From Bacteroidota bacterium (GTDB lineage Bacteria; Bacteroidota; Bacteroidia; Cytophagales; Cytophagaceae): a stretch of 64,000 nucleotides of DNA. The stretch covers positions 475,072 to 539,071 of the forward strand of contig JAEYZG010000062.1 of the NCBI GenBank assembly GCA_023428135.1, read 5' to 3'. The position numbers and the translations under genes are program-made. Positions within the stretch are counted from its first letter, which is position 1, and the number at the start of each line of letters is the position of its first letter. This document shows positions 18,101 through 25,311 of this stretch, piece after piece. Under the pieces are notes generated by a model that searched no databases, was not told the origin of the DNA, and saw nothing but the letters and a program-made list of their open reading frames with translations.

Positions 18101-18254
18101 AACTGCATCTGAAATTCTAAACAGAGTTTCAGGATCTATGGCGATTTCAGAAAAAGCCGGATGTATCGAAATACTTAGAGATATCCGGAAAAAATATCCT
18201 TCATTGCATAACCTTGTTAAAGTAGTTGACTATTCTGAATATGTAAAGAAATAA
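15195..18254 (+). CDS. retron-associated WGR-domain, HEAT/ARM-repeat protein
   Basis: A 1019-residue protein that starts with a WGR domain (about 1-80: KQIKLYFQEGTSDKVYEI then NFRYGRRGATLKEGT, where YGRRG replaces the WGR signature). WGR domains bind nucleic-acid ends in PARPs and occur in bacterial conflict systems. The rest (about 90-1010) is helical repeat of HEAT/ARM type, with recurring Leu-rich helices. Translation starts at a TTG at 15195; no ATG is in frame before the WGR fold begins, which fixes the start. The next gene follows after 3 bp. With the downstream SWIM protein and RT it forms a retron operon, in which this protein is a likely effector component (inference). Confidence 0.87.
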   Translation: MKLIKQIKLYFQEGTSDKVYEIDLCESGEGFLVNFRYGRRGATLKEGTKTIFPVDLQEANKVFDALEKEKRSKGYSTEGEPMGIVSKPVQGAKDNDRRKKAILKILKNAVDGDEPESWPLSRVFWRAGELNIHEAIPFIQKLTDLSDNISVYSAIWTIGKCGNSSSAPFLKSLQKNHDFPQYLKDIISEALFRISDPAERKTAGEPLLATLPEHIKKLFHSEGYSELEVQLKELLFKTQSTSNEYLSTLYRLSHDNRELKRILSRIINNVPLTYNYFKHIRHIFKMAEMWEDYETFGIIAKNIDKHSPGPYSDKGAFSSKTKRYLSARVLRSLKRLGEVKSSSYKELACGVLLAFDDSKDCKPSYHRSTYTYVYNKQTKRHNVTETKTYFEINAVYRAFNFILFQNSPRYSLDQSGWQCIAPYIPGNEAPSQREEAFPELWDTAENEVIKLLSCSRSLQVHEFALKVFKANPEFANQLITENIVDFLNAAFEITRKLGLELAMKAYNPANPDTPLLLGMLQSPLEEANLQALQWIEAQQQVFISDSEFIAELIFLRNPSIQTKVRSLLISANIPDQQAEIVIGKILATLIRTEVRSEEDTLFISHTGQTMLDIFGNQLDFIGTDVIKDLLQHASPEVHAIAGAILVHKKLNPELIPSDLLQALLKSENEKARTAGIELLGRFPETSLIEKKELLISFCLSPLPDVRNAVKPIIAKLTKAYPAFGNELIDLFVPAFLMKETYEGVHQDLLKLLTTELSESLSYINKNQGLLLLHSKFKSAQLLGTALLKMTIREEDLSISEIVKISGNSNEEVRKYAWNYYNNNHPRIKENKEEALRIVDADWEDTRNFAFDYFRNTFSQEDWSAENLIALCDNTREDVQNFGKEMITKSFRSEDGEEYLLKLSQHPDTRLQLFTSSYLETYAGGKPEILEKLKSYFITLLSQVNKGKVAKLRALDFLKNEAMKNEAAAQTASEILNRVSGSMAISEKAGCIEILRDIRKKYPSLHNLVKVVDYSEYVKK

Positions 18255-18257
18255 GTG

Positions 18258-19901
18258 ATGGAATTCAATTATAAATTTAAAGGAGACACAACGGTTAAAA
18301 ATACATCAGGCTCCACCAGCATGACTTTCGCACCTGACATATATCGTGAACCTACTTATTTCTCGGGGTATCTTAACAAACATATTCCGTTCAGAGAAGC
18401 CATATCTGCACTTCATGACATAGTAGTTTCTGATTTTCGTTTTAAACCTAAAGATAAAACAGATTACAAGACATGGGCAAAAGAGCAGGAAGATATCTGG
18501 CTTGCACAATATTTAGGAGGAGCAGAAGATGTTGAGCAAAAACTTAAAGGCATAAGGGTAGAGCTAGAAAAAGTAAGAAGGGAAAAATACAATGTAATGG
18601 AGCCCTTTTACAAAGCTCAAAACAAATATTTCCAGTACTTGTACCGGACCAGCCCGGAATTAATGAGTGTATATGATCCGGTTATAACAGTTCATCCGGA
18701 TGAATTATTTTTTGAATGTTTTAGTCAGGACGAATCTTCTTATGGCAAGCTAGGGTGCAACTATAATGTATTTAAAAAACTAAGTGAATTTAAATGCGGC
18801 ACAACGAACATCGATTATTCTTCAGGCTTGTATAATGAATTTCAAAAGATAAGAAATTATAAAGATACCCATTTCAATATAGATCCTTCCGGATTTGAGG
18901 TCCAGACTACTGCAGAAGAAACCTATAAAGAAGTAAAGATTGATGTACCGGCAAGCTGGGTAAGAGGATTTTTGCAGGTTAGCTCTGCTATGTCTATTCC
19001 GGCAACTACTTTCGAATTGCATCCAATGGATGTTTACAATGTCTGTTTTATACTCAAAAGACATAAAGAAAAAGAAGGACCGAGATCTATCAGATATATT
19101 CTGAAACCCGGAGAACCGATAAGATTAATATTTGAGCCTTGGAATTATGAAATCAAATGTCTTAGATCTGTTTATACAGGCAATGAAGCAAAAGAAGTAA
19201 AAGTATGGGGAAGAAGGAGGTTATTACTTCTGGAAAGATTGATCCCAGTAGCAAATTCTTTTAAAGTCATCCTTTTGGGTTCCGGACTCCCCTCCTTTTA
19301 TATAGCAGACTTAGGTGATATGAATTTTACACTTGGCTTGTCCGGCTGGACGGCTAATGACTGGTCACGCATGGGGAACTTTGATCTTCTTGCTCCAAGA
19401 GCAGAAGCTGATGCCATGACCATGCAAAAGGTTTTTATCGGACTAAAAGAAAAGTGGGTAGAAAAGCCAGAAGTACTGGCTTCAAGACTGCAACTGGACA
19501 AATCTCTTGTTCTTGGAGCTTTGTCCGCATTTACCCAGCAGGGAAAGGCCATCTATGATCTAAATAATAATTGCTATCGAATAAGAGAGCTTTCAAGAGA
19601 AACATTACCGCTTGATGCATTGAGATTTTCTAATGCAAGAGAAGAAAAAGCAAATAGGTTCTTTGACAACAGAAGCATCCAGTTCAAAGCAGAAGTATCC
19701 GAAGGAAAGCAAAAGCTGACAGGAACTGTTAAAGAAGATAACAAAGCGTATAACCCGGAACTTGTGATTGATAGTGATGAAAGAATTGTAAGCGGGAAGT
19801 GTAGTTGTAATTTCTTTCATCAAAATAAGCTGATGCAGGGACCATGTGAGCACATGCTTGCATTGAGAATTGCATTCAGAAAGAAACAAAATTTGTATTA
19901 A
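18258..19901 (+). CDS. retron-associated winged-helix / SWIM zinc-finger protein
   Basis: A 547-residue protein (ATG at 18258, directly after an in-frame GTG at 18255). Its C-terminus carries a SWIM zinc finger C515-S-C517-x12-C530-E-H532. It is preceded by a winged-helix-like segment (about 400-440, EVLASRLQLDKSLVLGALSA) and a large N-terminal region without a known fold. SWIM fingers bind DNA or proteins; WGR plus SWIM pairs are known from MoxR/VWA systems such as the E. coli yeh genes. Here the pair is tied to a reverse transcriptase instead, as I recall for type XIII retrons. The gene starts 3 bp after the WGR gene and was probably translated from the same message. Confidence 0.87.
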   Translation: MEFNYKFKGDTTVKNTSGSTSMTFAPDIYREPTYFSGYLNKHIPFREAISALHDIVVSDFRFKPKDKTDYKTWAKEQEDIWLAQYLGGAEDVEQKLKGIRVELEKVRREKYNVMEPFYKAQNKYFQYLYRTSPELMSVYDPVITVHPDELFFECFSQDESSYGKLGCNYNVFKKLSEFKCGTTNIDYSSGLYNEFQKIRNYKDTHFNIDPSGFEVQTTAEETYKEVKIDVPASWVRGFLQVSSAMSIPATTFELHPMDVYNVCFILKRHKEKEGPRSIRYILKPGEPIRLIFEPWNYEIKCLRSVYTGNEAKEVKVWGRRRLLLLERLIPVANSFKVILLGSGLPSFYIADLGDMNFTLGLSGWTANDWSRMGNFDLLAPRAEADAMTMQKVFIGLKEKWVEKPEVLASRLQLDKSLVLGALSAFTQQGKAIYDLNNNCYRIRELSRETLPLDALRFSNAREEKANRFFDNRSIQFKAEVSEGKQKLTGTVKEDNKAYNPELVIDSDERIVSGKCSCNFFHQNKLMQGPCEHMLALRIAFRKKQNLY

Positions 19902-19903
19902 AG

Positions 19904-19935
19904 TTTGTAACAGATAAATTTAAAATTTAGCTTTG
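19904..19935 (+). promoter_or_regulatory. Bacteroidota-type promoter for the retron ncRNA and RT
   Basis: TTTG at 19904-19907, 20 bp, then TAGCTTTG at 19928-19935, matching the -33/-7 pattern TTTG-N19/20-TAnnTTTG of the Bacteroidota primary sigma factor. It begins 2 bp after the SWIM stop, and the expected start point (about 19937-19943) coincides with the a1 arm of the ncRNA. Confidence 0.75.
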
Positions 19936-19936
19936 T

Positions 19937-20163
19937 AATGGTAGTGGCAGGGTATTAAAATCTTGCAACCCGGGCTGTGTATCACAGTCCTTGTACACAG
20001 CTTACTAACGCGCCACCGGCTCGTTCTTAACTGTGCGATCCTGCCACTATATGCTCATTTCCGGTGAGAATTCCAGGAATTGAAATAAGCATATAGTAGC
20101 GTCTCGCTGGAGTTGACCAATCCGGTCCTCAGAATGACGAAGAGTATCCTGTACACTACCATT
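19937..20163 (+). ncRNA. retron msr-msd non-coding RNA
   Basis: About 227 nt between the SWIM gene and the RT start. The ends are a perfect 10-bp inverted repeat: a1 AATGGTAGTG (19937-19946) and a2 CACTACCATT (20154-20163). Inside lie a hairpin GCTGTGTA/TACACAGC (19974-19981, 19994-20001), a small hairpin AACG..CGTT (20007-20025), a stem GGCAGG/CCTGCC (19946-19951, 20040-20045), a long hairpin ACTATATGCT/AGCATATAGT (20046-20055, 20088-20097) continued by ATTTC/GAAAT, and GACC/GGTC (20115-20127). In retrons the a1/a2 stem is required and the RT copies the long hairpin (msd) into multicopy single-stranded DNA. The branching guanosine and exact msd ends cannot be placed from sequence alone. Confidence 0.85.
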
Positions 20164-20175
20164 TTTTATACTTCT

Positions 20176-21687
20176 ATGGCCAACACAGAAAACTCTCAGC
20201 CAACCAGACAACAGTTGTACGAGCGCATTAAAGCAAGCGGCAGAAGTGCTGTCATTCTTGAAGAGATGCAGCGTCTGGGCTTCTGGAAAAGTGATGAAGG
20301 AGCTTCAGCAATTCCGGAAATGCTGATCCACAAAGAGGCTGACCTTATCAAAGAACTGAATAAGTTACTTCAGCAGCAGCGGATATATCAAAACAGAGAA
20401 GAAGCGCTTAAAAAAGTTAGACAAGCAAGGCTTGAGCAATCCAGAAAAAAAAGAGAAGAAAACAAAATTCTCAGAAAGCAAAAAAGGGAAGCCAAAGCTG
20501 CAAGATGGAAAGAACTTAAGGATAAAAACATTATTTATCTTGGAGAGAAAGTTTCTAAAGGTTTAAATAACCAGGTAAGCGATAGCAACAAGCTTTTAAA
20601 ATACCAGCTACCTGTACTTCAAACAGCAGAAGAGTTATCTGATGCCATGAAGATAACGATAGGTGAACTAAAGTTTCTTTCTTATAATAGAACTATCAGT
20701 AAAATCAACCATTACAGAAGGTTTTATATTCCCAAGAAAACTGGGGGCAAACGACTTATCTCCACTCCTATGCCAAGGCTTAAAAAAGCTCAACACTGGA
20801 TACTTGAAAACATACTTAATAAAATAGATGCAACAGAATCGGCACATGGTTTTGTAAAGAAGAGATCTATCGTAAGCAATGCCCTGCCACATGTGAAAGC
20901 TGAGGTTGTTGTAAATATTGATCTTAAAGATTTCTTCCCTTCTATCAACTATAGAAGAGTTAAAGGATTGTTTATTGCATTGGGGTATTCAGAACAGATT
21001 TCTACAATACTCGCATTGATCTGTACTGAACCGGACTGTGATCAGGTGGAACTGGACGGGGAAACATTCTATGCAGCAGGCAGTGAAAGGTTTTTGCCAC
21101 AAGGCGCTCCTACAAGTCCTGCCATCACTAATCTTATTTGCCGTAAACTTGATCTGAGATTAAAAGGTATTGCAAATAAGCTACATTTCAACTATACAAG
21201 ATATGCAGACGATCTTACCTTCTCTGCTTCAGGGTTAGCAGTATCTAACACTTCAACTCTTTTGGGTTTTGTAAAAAAAATAATCAAAGACGAAAAGCTT
21301 AATATTAATCCCGATAAGCTTCGTGTGCAGCGGAAAGGAGCGAGAAAGGAAGTAACAGGAATTGTAGTAAATGACAAACCCAGTGTATGCAGAAAGGAGC
21401 TGGATAAATTCAGAGCCCTTTTGCATCAGATAGAAAAAGAAGGAACAATAAAAGGAAAACACTGGAACAATAGCAACAACCTGCTTGCCTCCATAAAAGG
21501 TTATGCCAACTTTGTAAAGATGGTTAACCCTGAGAAAGGAAAACCATTGGAAGAAAGAGTTAAAAAAATACTTGAAACGCATCGTTACAAACATGTAATC
21601 AAGCATAAACCAAAACCCCTGCAAGCTCCTGATAGCAAAATCAAGCCGGAAGCAATAAAAAAGAAGCCTTGGTGGAAATTCTGGTAA
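20176..21687 (+). CDS. retron reverse transcriptase (type XIII-like)
   Basis: A 503-residue protein from the ATG at 20176; the longer frame from 20113 would run through the ncRNA a2 arm, so it is rejected. It carries the three retron RT signatures: NAxxH (N235-A-L-P-H239), the catalytic YADD (Y343-D346, in TRYADDLTF) and VTG (393-395). The fingers region has YRRFYIPKKTGGKRLIS and VNIDLKDFFPSI. An unusually long N-terminal extension (about 1-160) is helical and strongly basic (EALKKVRQARLEQSRKKR), and the tail ends in KKPWWKFW. It primes on the 2'-OH of the adjacent ncRNA and makes RNA-DNA hybrid msDNA. It is the last gene of the operon and ends at a strong bidirectional terminator shared with rtcB. 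Confidence 0.93.
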   Translation: MANTENSQPTRQQLYERIKASGRSAVILEEMQRLGFWKSDEGASAIPEMLIHKEADLIKELNKLLQQQRIYQNREEALKKVRQARLEQSRKKREENKILRKQKREAKAARWKELKDKNIIYLGEKVSKGLNNQVSDSNKLLKYQLPVLQTAEELSDAMKITIGELKFLSYNRTISKINHYRRFYIPKKTGGKRLISTPMPRLKKAQHWILENILNKIDATESAHGFVKKRSIVSNALPHVKAEVVVNIDLKDFFPSINYRRVKGLFIALGYSEQISTILALICTEPDCDQVELDGETFYAAGSERFLPQGAPTSPAITNLICRKLDLRLKGIANKLHFNYTRYADDLTFSASGLAVSNTSTLLGFVKKIIKDEKLNINPDKLRVQRKGARKEVTGIVVNDKPSVCRKELDKFRALLHQIEKEGTIKGKHWNNSNNLLASIKGYANFVKMVNPEKGKPLEERVKKILETHRYKHVIKHKPKPLQAPDSKIKPEAIKKKPWWKFW

Positions 21688-21707
21688 TCTTAAAGTCATT
21701 TAGACAT

Positions 21708-21747
21708 AAAAGAAAAAGGATCATAGCTATTATGATCCTTTTCTTTT
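21708..21747. terminator. bidirectional terminator between retron RT and rtcB
   Basis: Stem GGATCATA/TATGATCC (21718-21725, 21731-21738) with loop GCTAT, flanked by A-rich and T-rich arms (AAAAGAAAAA / TTTTCTTTT). It suits both convergent genes. Confidence 0.85.
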
Positions 21748-21773
21748 AATAGAGTCTTGATCAACAAATCCTT

Positions 21774-23198
21774 TTAATCAACCTCCTGGAACTTCTCATC
21801 TCCGCACATTCTCACAATTTTCGGTAAGAATATTCCTACAACTTCAACAAGATCCTTCTGAGCTTCCATAACAGTCCTAATGTCTTTATAAGCCATCGGT
21901 GCTTCGTCCAAGCCGGAACCAATCAATTCAACACCTGCCTTTTGCAATTGTTTCTTTACCGCCTCCGGTTTAAGAGTATTCTTAGCCTGCGTTCTGGACA
22001 TTGCACGTCCCGCACCATGGGAAGCAGAGTTAACAGATGCTTCATCACCTTTACCTCTTATCACATAACCCGGAGCAGTCATAGAACCAGGAATAATTCC
22101 CAATACACCTTTACCCGCAGGAGTTGCACCTTTTCTATGAACGATTACATCATAACCGTTTTCACCTTTTTCTTTCCATGCAAAATTATGGTGATTCTCA
22201 ATCATAGCAATTGGATTGGTTCTTAAGCCAACTGCCATTCTTTCATGGATCTGATGATGACAAGCAGATGCATAATCTCCTGCAAGATTCATAGCAAGCC
22301 AGTACTCTTGACCTGCTTCGGTATCAAGATCAAGCCAGGCAAGGTGTTTAGCTTCCTGAGGCAACTTGCAAGTTTCCATTGCCAGTTTGGTATAATAATT
22401 TGCAATTGTTGCTCCCATTCCTCTTGAACCTGAGTGCGACAAAAGCGACAAATATTTTCCAGGAGCAATATTCCATTCATTATTCGGATCTACTACTTCA
22501 ACTATACCAAATTCGACAAAGTGGTTTCCACCACCGGAAGATCCGAGCTGGGCATAAGCCCTGTCTTTTAGACCTCTCAGAATCTCAATTTCCGAGAACA
22601 AAGGACTTGAAATAATTTCATGATCTTTGGGCTTCTTAAAAGTAGCTCTACCAAACATAGTATTATTAACAAGCATCTTAATCAGATCTTCTTTTTCTGT
22701 CTCGACATAACCCGCAGGAATATCAAATATAGACATACACATACGACAACCAATATCTACGCCTACACCATAAGGTATTACCGCATTTCTCGTAGCAAGC
22801 ACTCCACCTATTGGTAGTCCGTACCCCTGATGCGCATCAGGCATTAAAGCACCTGCAATCGAAACAGGAAGTCTCATGGCTGTATCCATCTGTTTGATAG
22901 CTCCTGCTTCAATTCCTTCTTTACCATAGATTTTATATGAGTGAGGAGAAGGTAAAAGTTCGATTATTTCATCCTTTTTATTTGGTTTCAGCAATTCTTC
23001 AGCAATTAAAGAAGTTTTTAAATCATTAAGAAAGTCTGATGGAGAAGACAAAACATGTTTCATGATGTCAAGAACTTCTTCCGGCTCCGTTAAGGAGTAC
23101 TCTTTTTCTATAACCTCCAGCGCAATACCGATTACTTTACCAACGGGATATCCTAATTCAATTAGCTGATTCCCGTTTATTTTCACTTTATTCTCCAT
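21774..23198 (-). CDS. rtcB: RtcB-type RNA-splicing ligase
   Basis: A 474-residue GTP-dependent ligase that joins RNA 2',3'-cyclic phosphate or 3'-phosphate ends to 5'-OH ends. Visible family blocks are YGLPIGGVLATRN, GVGVDIGCRMCMSIFD (metal-binding Cys), GGGNHFVEFG, SHSGSRGMG, IENHHNFAWKEK and NSASHGAGRAMSR, where His394 is the guanylated nucleophile. No archease (RtcB activator) gene is adjacent. It is transcribed away from the WYL-dioxygenase gene across a 311-bp region; WYL regulators next to rtcB usually control it. In bacteria RtcB repairs RNA cut by toxins or other nucleases. Confidence 0.96.
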   Translation of the reverse strand: MENKVKINGNQLIELGYPVGKVIGIALEVIEKEYSLTEPEEVLDIMKHVLSSPSDFLNDLKTSLIAEELLKPNKKDEIIELLPSPHSYKIYGKEGIEAGAIKQMDTAMRLPVSIAGALMPDAHQGYGLPIGGVLATRNAVIPYGVGVDIGCRMCMSIFDIPAGYVETEKEDLIKMLVNNTMFGRATFKKPKDHEIISSPLFSEIEILRGLKDRAYAQLGSSGGGNHFVEFGIVEVVDPNNEWNIAPGKYLSLLSHSGSRGMGATIANYYTKLAMETCKLPQEAKHLAWLDLDTEAGQEYWLAMNLAGDYASACHHQIHERMAVGLRTNPIAMIENHHNFAWKEKGENGYDVIVHRKGATPAGKGVLGIIPGSMTAPGYVIRGKGDEASVNSASHGAGRAMSRTQAKNTLKPEAVKKQLQKAGVELIGSGLDEAPMAYKDIRTVMEAQKDLVEVVGIFLPKIVRMCGDEKFQEVD

Positions 23199-23509
23199 TA
23201 ATAATTCTCCTTATCTCTTCTTTCCATTATTAAAAATTCCGAACATCTACCTAATAACCAATTATTTAAAACAGAAATTCTTTTGGTATAATTTCTCTTA
23301 CGAGAACCCCTCTGCCATTTTGCAGAGAGGGTTTCAACATTTAAATATCAGTTATTTAAATTATTGAATCAAAATTGAGAGGGCACTACGCATTATTTTT
23401 GCGCAGTATAAAATATTTTTTTTAAATTTAACATAAGGTAGAAATGGACGGAGATTGAAAAAGCCAAGGATCTCCTTAAAACTTATAACTTAATACTTAT
23501 AACTCAAAA
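23199..23509. promoter_or_regulatory. divergent control region of rtcB and the WYL fusion gene, with hairpin
   Basis: The region carries an imperfect hairpin (23305-23315 with 23322-23333, 11 bp, one bulged A, arms AACCCCTCTGC and GCAGAGAGGGTT). It ends at neither gene, so it is not an ordinary terminator; it could be a regulator site or a structure in the rtcB leader. The last 30 bp before the + gene are an AT-rich repeat. Confidence 0.45.
23482..23499. repeat. 18-bp inverted repeat, left copy, flanking the WYL fusion gene
   Basis: CTTATAACTTAATACTTA, the exact reverse complement of 25236-25253 at the other end of the gene. It lies 11 bp before the start codon. Confidence 0.7.
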
Positions 23510-25252
23510 ATGCCTGTAAACCGAAACGCACTGATACGCTATAAAACCATTGACAACTGCTTACAGAATAGATACAGAAAATGGACACTGGATGACCTGA
23601 TCGAAGCTTGCTCTGAAGCACTTTATGAATACGAGGGAATTGACAAAGGAATAAGCAAAAGATCCATTCAAATGGACATTCAGATGATGAGAAGCGATAA
23701 ACTGGGCTATAATGCCCCTATTATCGTTTTGGAGAAAAAATATTATACTTATGAAGATCCGGATTACTCCATCACTAATATTCCCTTAACCGGACAGGAT
23801 TTGAATAAGCTCACTGAAGTGGTTGAATTGTTAAAGCAATTCAGCGGTTTTAGTCATTTCCAGGAACTGAGTGGGATGGTACAGCGATTGGAAGATAAAA
23901 TACATTCATCCAAAACAAATAAAAGTTCAGTCATTGATTTTGAAAAAAATGAAAACCTAAAAGGCCTTCAGTATTTGGATAGTTTGTATCAGGCCATTAT
24001 CAATGAAACGCCTTTGAATATTTTGTATAAGTCTTTCAAATCAAGAACAGCAAACACACTATCCTTTCATCCTTATTTGTTAAAGGAATACCGCAACAGA
24101 TGGTTTGTTCTTGGCATTACTAAAAGAGGACAGCCTATGTTGAACCTAGCCCTTGATCGTATTGAGGAATTGTCTCACTCCAATATTACTTATATAAAAT
24201 ATAAGCAGGAAGATATCAAAGACTATTTCAAAGACGTCATTGGAGTTTCTGTAAACCCTAATGGAGAACCTGAAAATGTGATGCTTTTTGTTGATCAGAC
24301 AAATGCCCCTTACGTGATTACCAAACCGCTCCATCATTCACAGCAGTTGATTGAATCTACTGACAATGGTATCATTATCTCGTTGAAAGTTCAACTTAAC
24401 TTCGAATTGGAAAAAGAAATTCTTGGATTTGGAGATGCTATCAGAGTGATAAAACCTGAAAATCTGAAAAGGAGAATCAGAGAAAGACTAGCACATGCAG
24501 TGGATCTATATGATGCAGACCTCACTTCTTCAGGTATAAAACTGGCCTTGCAGAAAGCAGAAGGCAGAGGCTCATCTATCCTGCAAAACGTATATACTAA
24601 AAAAGAAGTAAACAAGATCAAGGCAATTATTCAGGAATATTTTAACAAAACAATTCCAAAAGAGAATAAACAAGTATATGCTATCAGACAGGCACTGATT
24701 GAGCTTCCTGAACTTAAACCTTTTCTGTTCAATAAGAACTTAAAGAAAATACTTGCCAGCAAAGGAGATAATCTGTTTTTATCCAAAGCCATTTATTTTG
24801 ATAAACCTCCTGAATCCAACTGGTATGTTACATGGCATCAGGATATCACTATCAATGTCAATAAAAAGATAGAAACTGAAGGGTATACAGGATGGACCCA
24901 AAAAGGCAATGTAATCAGCGTTTGTCCTCCCGAAGATATCCTTAAAAATACGCTGACCATTAGAATCCATCTGGATGATACAGATGAAAGAAATGGTGGT
25001 TTAAAAATAATCCCTGGATCTCATCAAAAGAAGCTTAATGATGATCAGATTGCAATCATCACTCAGAACAGTCTGCCGCTGCCCTGCGATGTTAAAGCTG
25101 GGGGAATACATTTTATGAAACCTCTTTTATTACATGCTTCTTCAAAGGGTACAAATCAGAAACACAGACGAGTCCTTCATCTTGAGTTTAATTCTATTGA
25201 ATTGCCAGGAGACATGGAATGGGGGGAGAAAGTTGTAAGTATTAAGTTATAA
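23510..25252 (+). CDS. WYL-domain regulator fused to a phytanoyl-CoA dioxygenase-like domain
   Basis: A 580-residue two-part protein. Residues 1-100 hold a helix-turn-helix-like region (KWTLDDLIEACSEALYEYEG, SKRSIQMDIQMM) and about 150-335 a WYL domain (YKSFKSRTANTLSFHPYLLK, YRNRWFVLGITKRG), the usual nucleic-acid-responsive regulator. Residues about 375-575 look like a PhyH-type Fe(II)/2-oxoglutarate dioxygenase: HxD at His443/Asp445 (YVTWHQDITI), GGLKIIPGSH, distal His542 (LLLHASSKG) and Arg553/Arg554, so all iron ligands are present. It diverges from rtcB and is probably its regulator. The fusion is unusual; oxidation of an RNA or nucleotide ligand is possible but unproven. The last codons (VSIKL-stop) lie inside an intergenic-type repeat. 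Confidence 0.85.
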   Translation: MPVNRNALIRYKTIDNCLQNRYRKWTLDDLIEACSEALYEYEGIDKGISKRSIQMDIQMMRSDKLGYNAPIIVLEKKYYTYEDPDYSITNIPLTGQDLNKLTEVVELLKQFSGFSHFQELSGMVQRLEDKIHSSKTNKSSVIDFEKNENLKGLQYLDSLYQAIINETPLNILYKSFKSRTANTLSFHPYLLKEYRNRWFVLGITKRGQPMLNLALDRIEELSHSNITYIKYKQEDIKDYFKDVIGVSVNPNGEPENVMLFVDQTNAPYVITKPLHHSQQLIESTDNGIIISLKVQLNFELEKEILGFGDAIRVIKPENLKRRIRERLAHAVDLYDADLTSSGIKLALQKAEGRGSSILQNVYTKKEVNKIKAIIQEYFNKTIPKENKQVYAIRQALIELPELKPFLFNKNLKKILASKGDNLFLSKAIYFDKPPESNWYVTWHQDITINVNKKIETEGYTGWTQKGNVISVCPPEDILKNTLTIRIHLDDTDERNGGLKIIPGSHQKKLNDDQIAIITQNSLPLPCDVKAGGIHFMKPLLLHASSKGTNQKHRRVLHLEFNSIELPGDMEWGEKVVSIKL

Positions 25253-25253
25253 G
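25236..25253. repeat. 18-bp inverted repeat, right copy, spanning the WYL fusion stop codon
   Basis: TAAGTATTAAGTTATAAG, reverse complement of 23482-23499. It encodes the last residues and stop of the fusion protein and runs into a further AGTTATA tandem repeat. Confidence 0.7.
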
Positions 25254-25306
25254 TTATAAGTTATAAGAAAGCTGAAAGCACAAAGTTAAAAGCTGAAAGC
25301 TGAATT
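25254..25306. repeat. 7-bp-periodic AAGCTGA/AGTTATA repeat array
   Basis: Tandem AGTTATA units followed by AAAGCTG-type units, of the same family as the arrays at 2850, 48476, 48655, 51553, 61711 and 63826. Confidence 0.65.
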
Positions 25307-25311
25307 ATGTA

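Noticed and set aside
20101..20150. CCTCAGAATGACG sequence resembling dispersed Bacteroidota repeats
   Set aside because: It lies within the retron RNA and no second copy was seen in the window.
20113..20175. Upstream in-frame start of the RT
   Set aside because: It would run through the ncRNA a2 arm; the ATG at 20176 comes immediately before the first protein-like residues.
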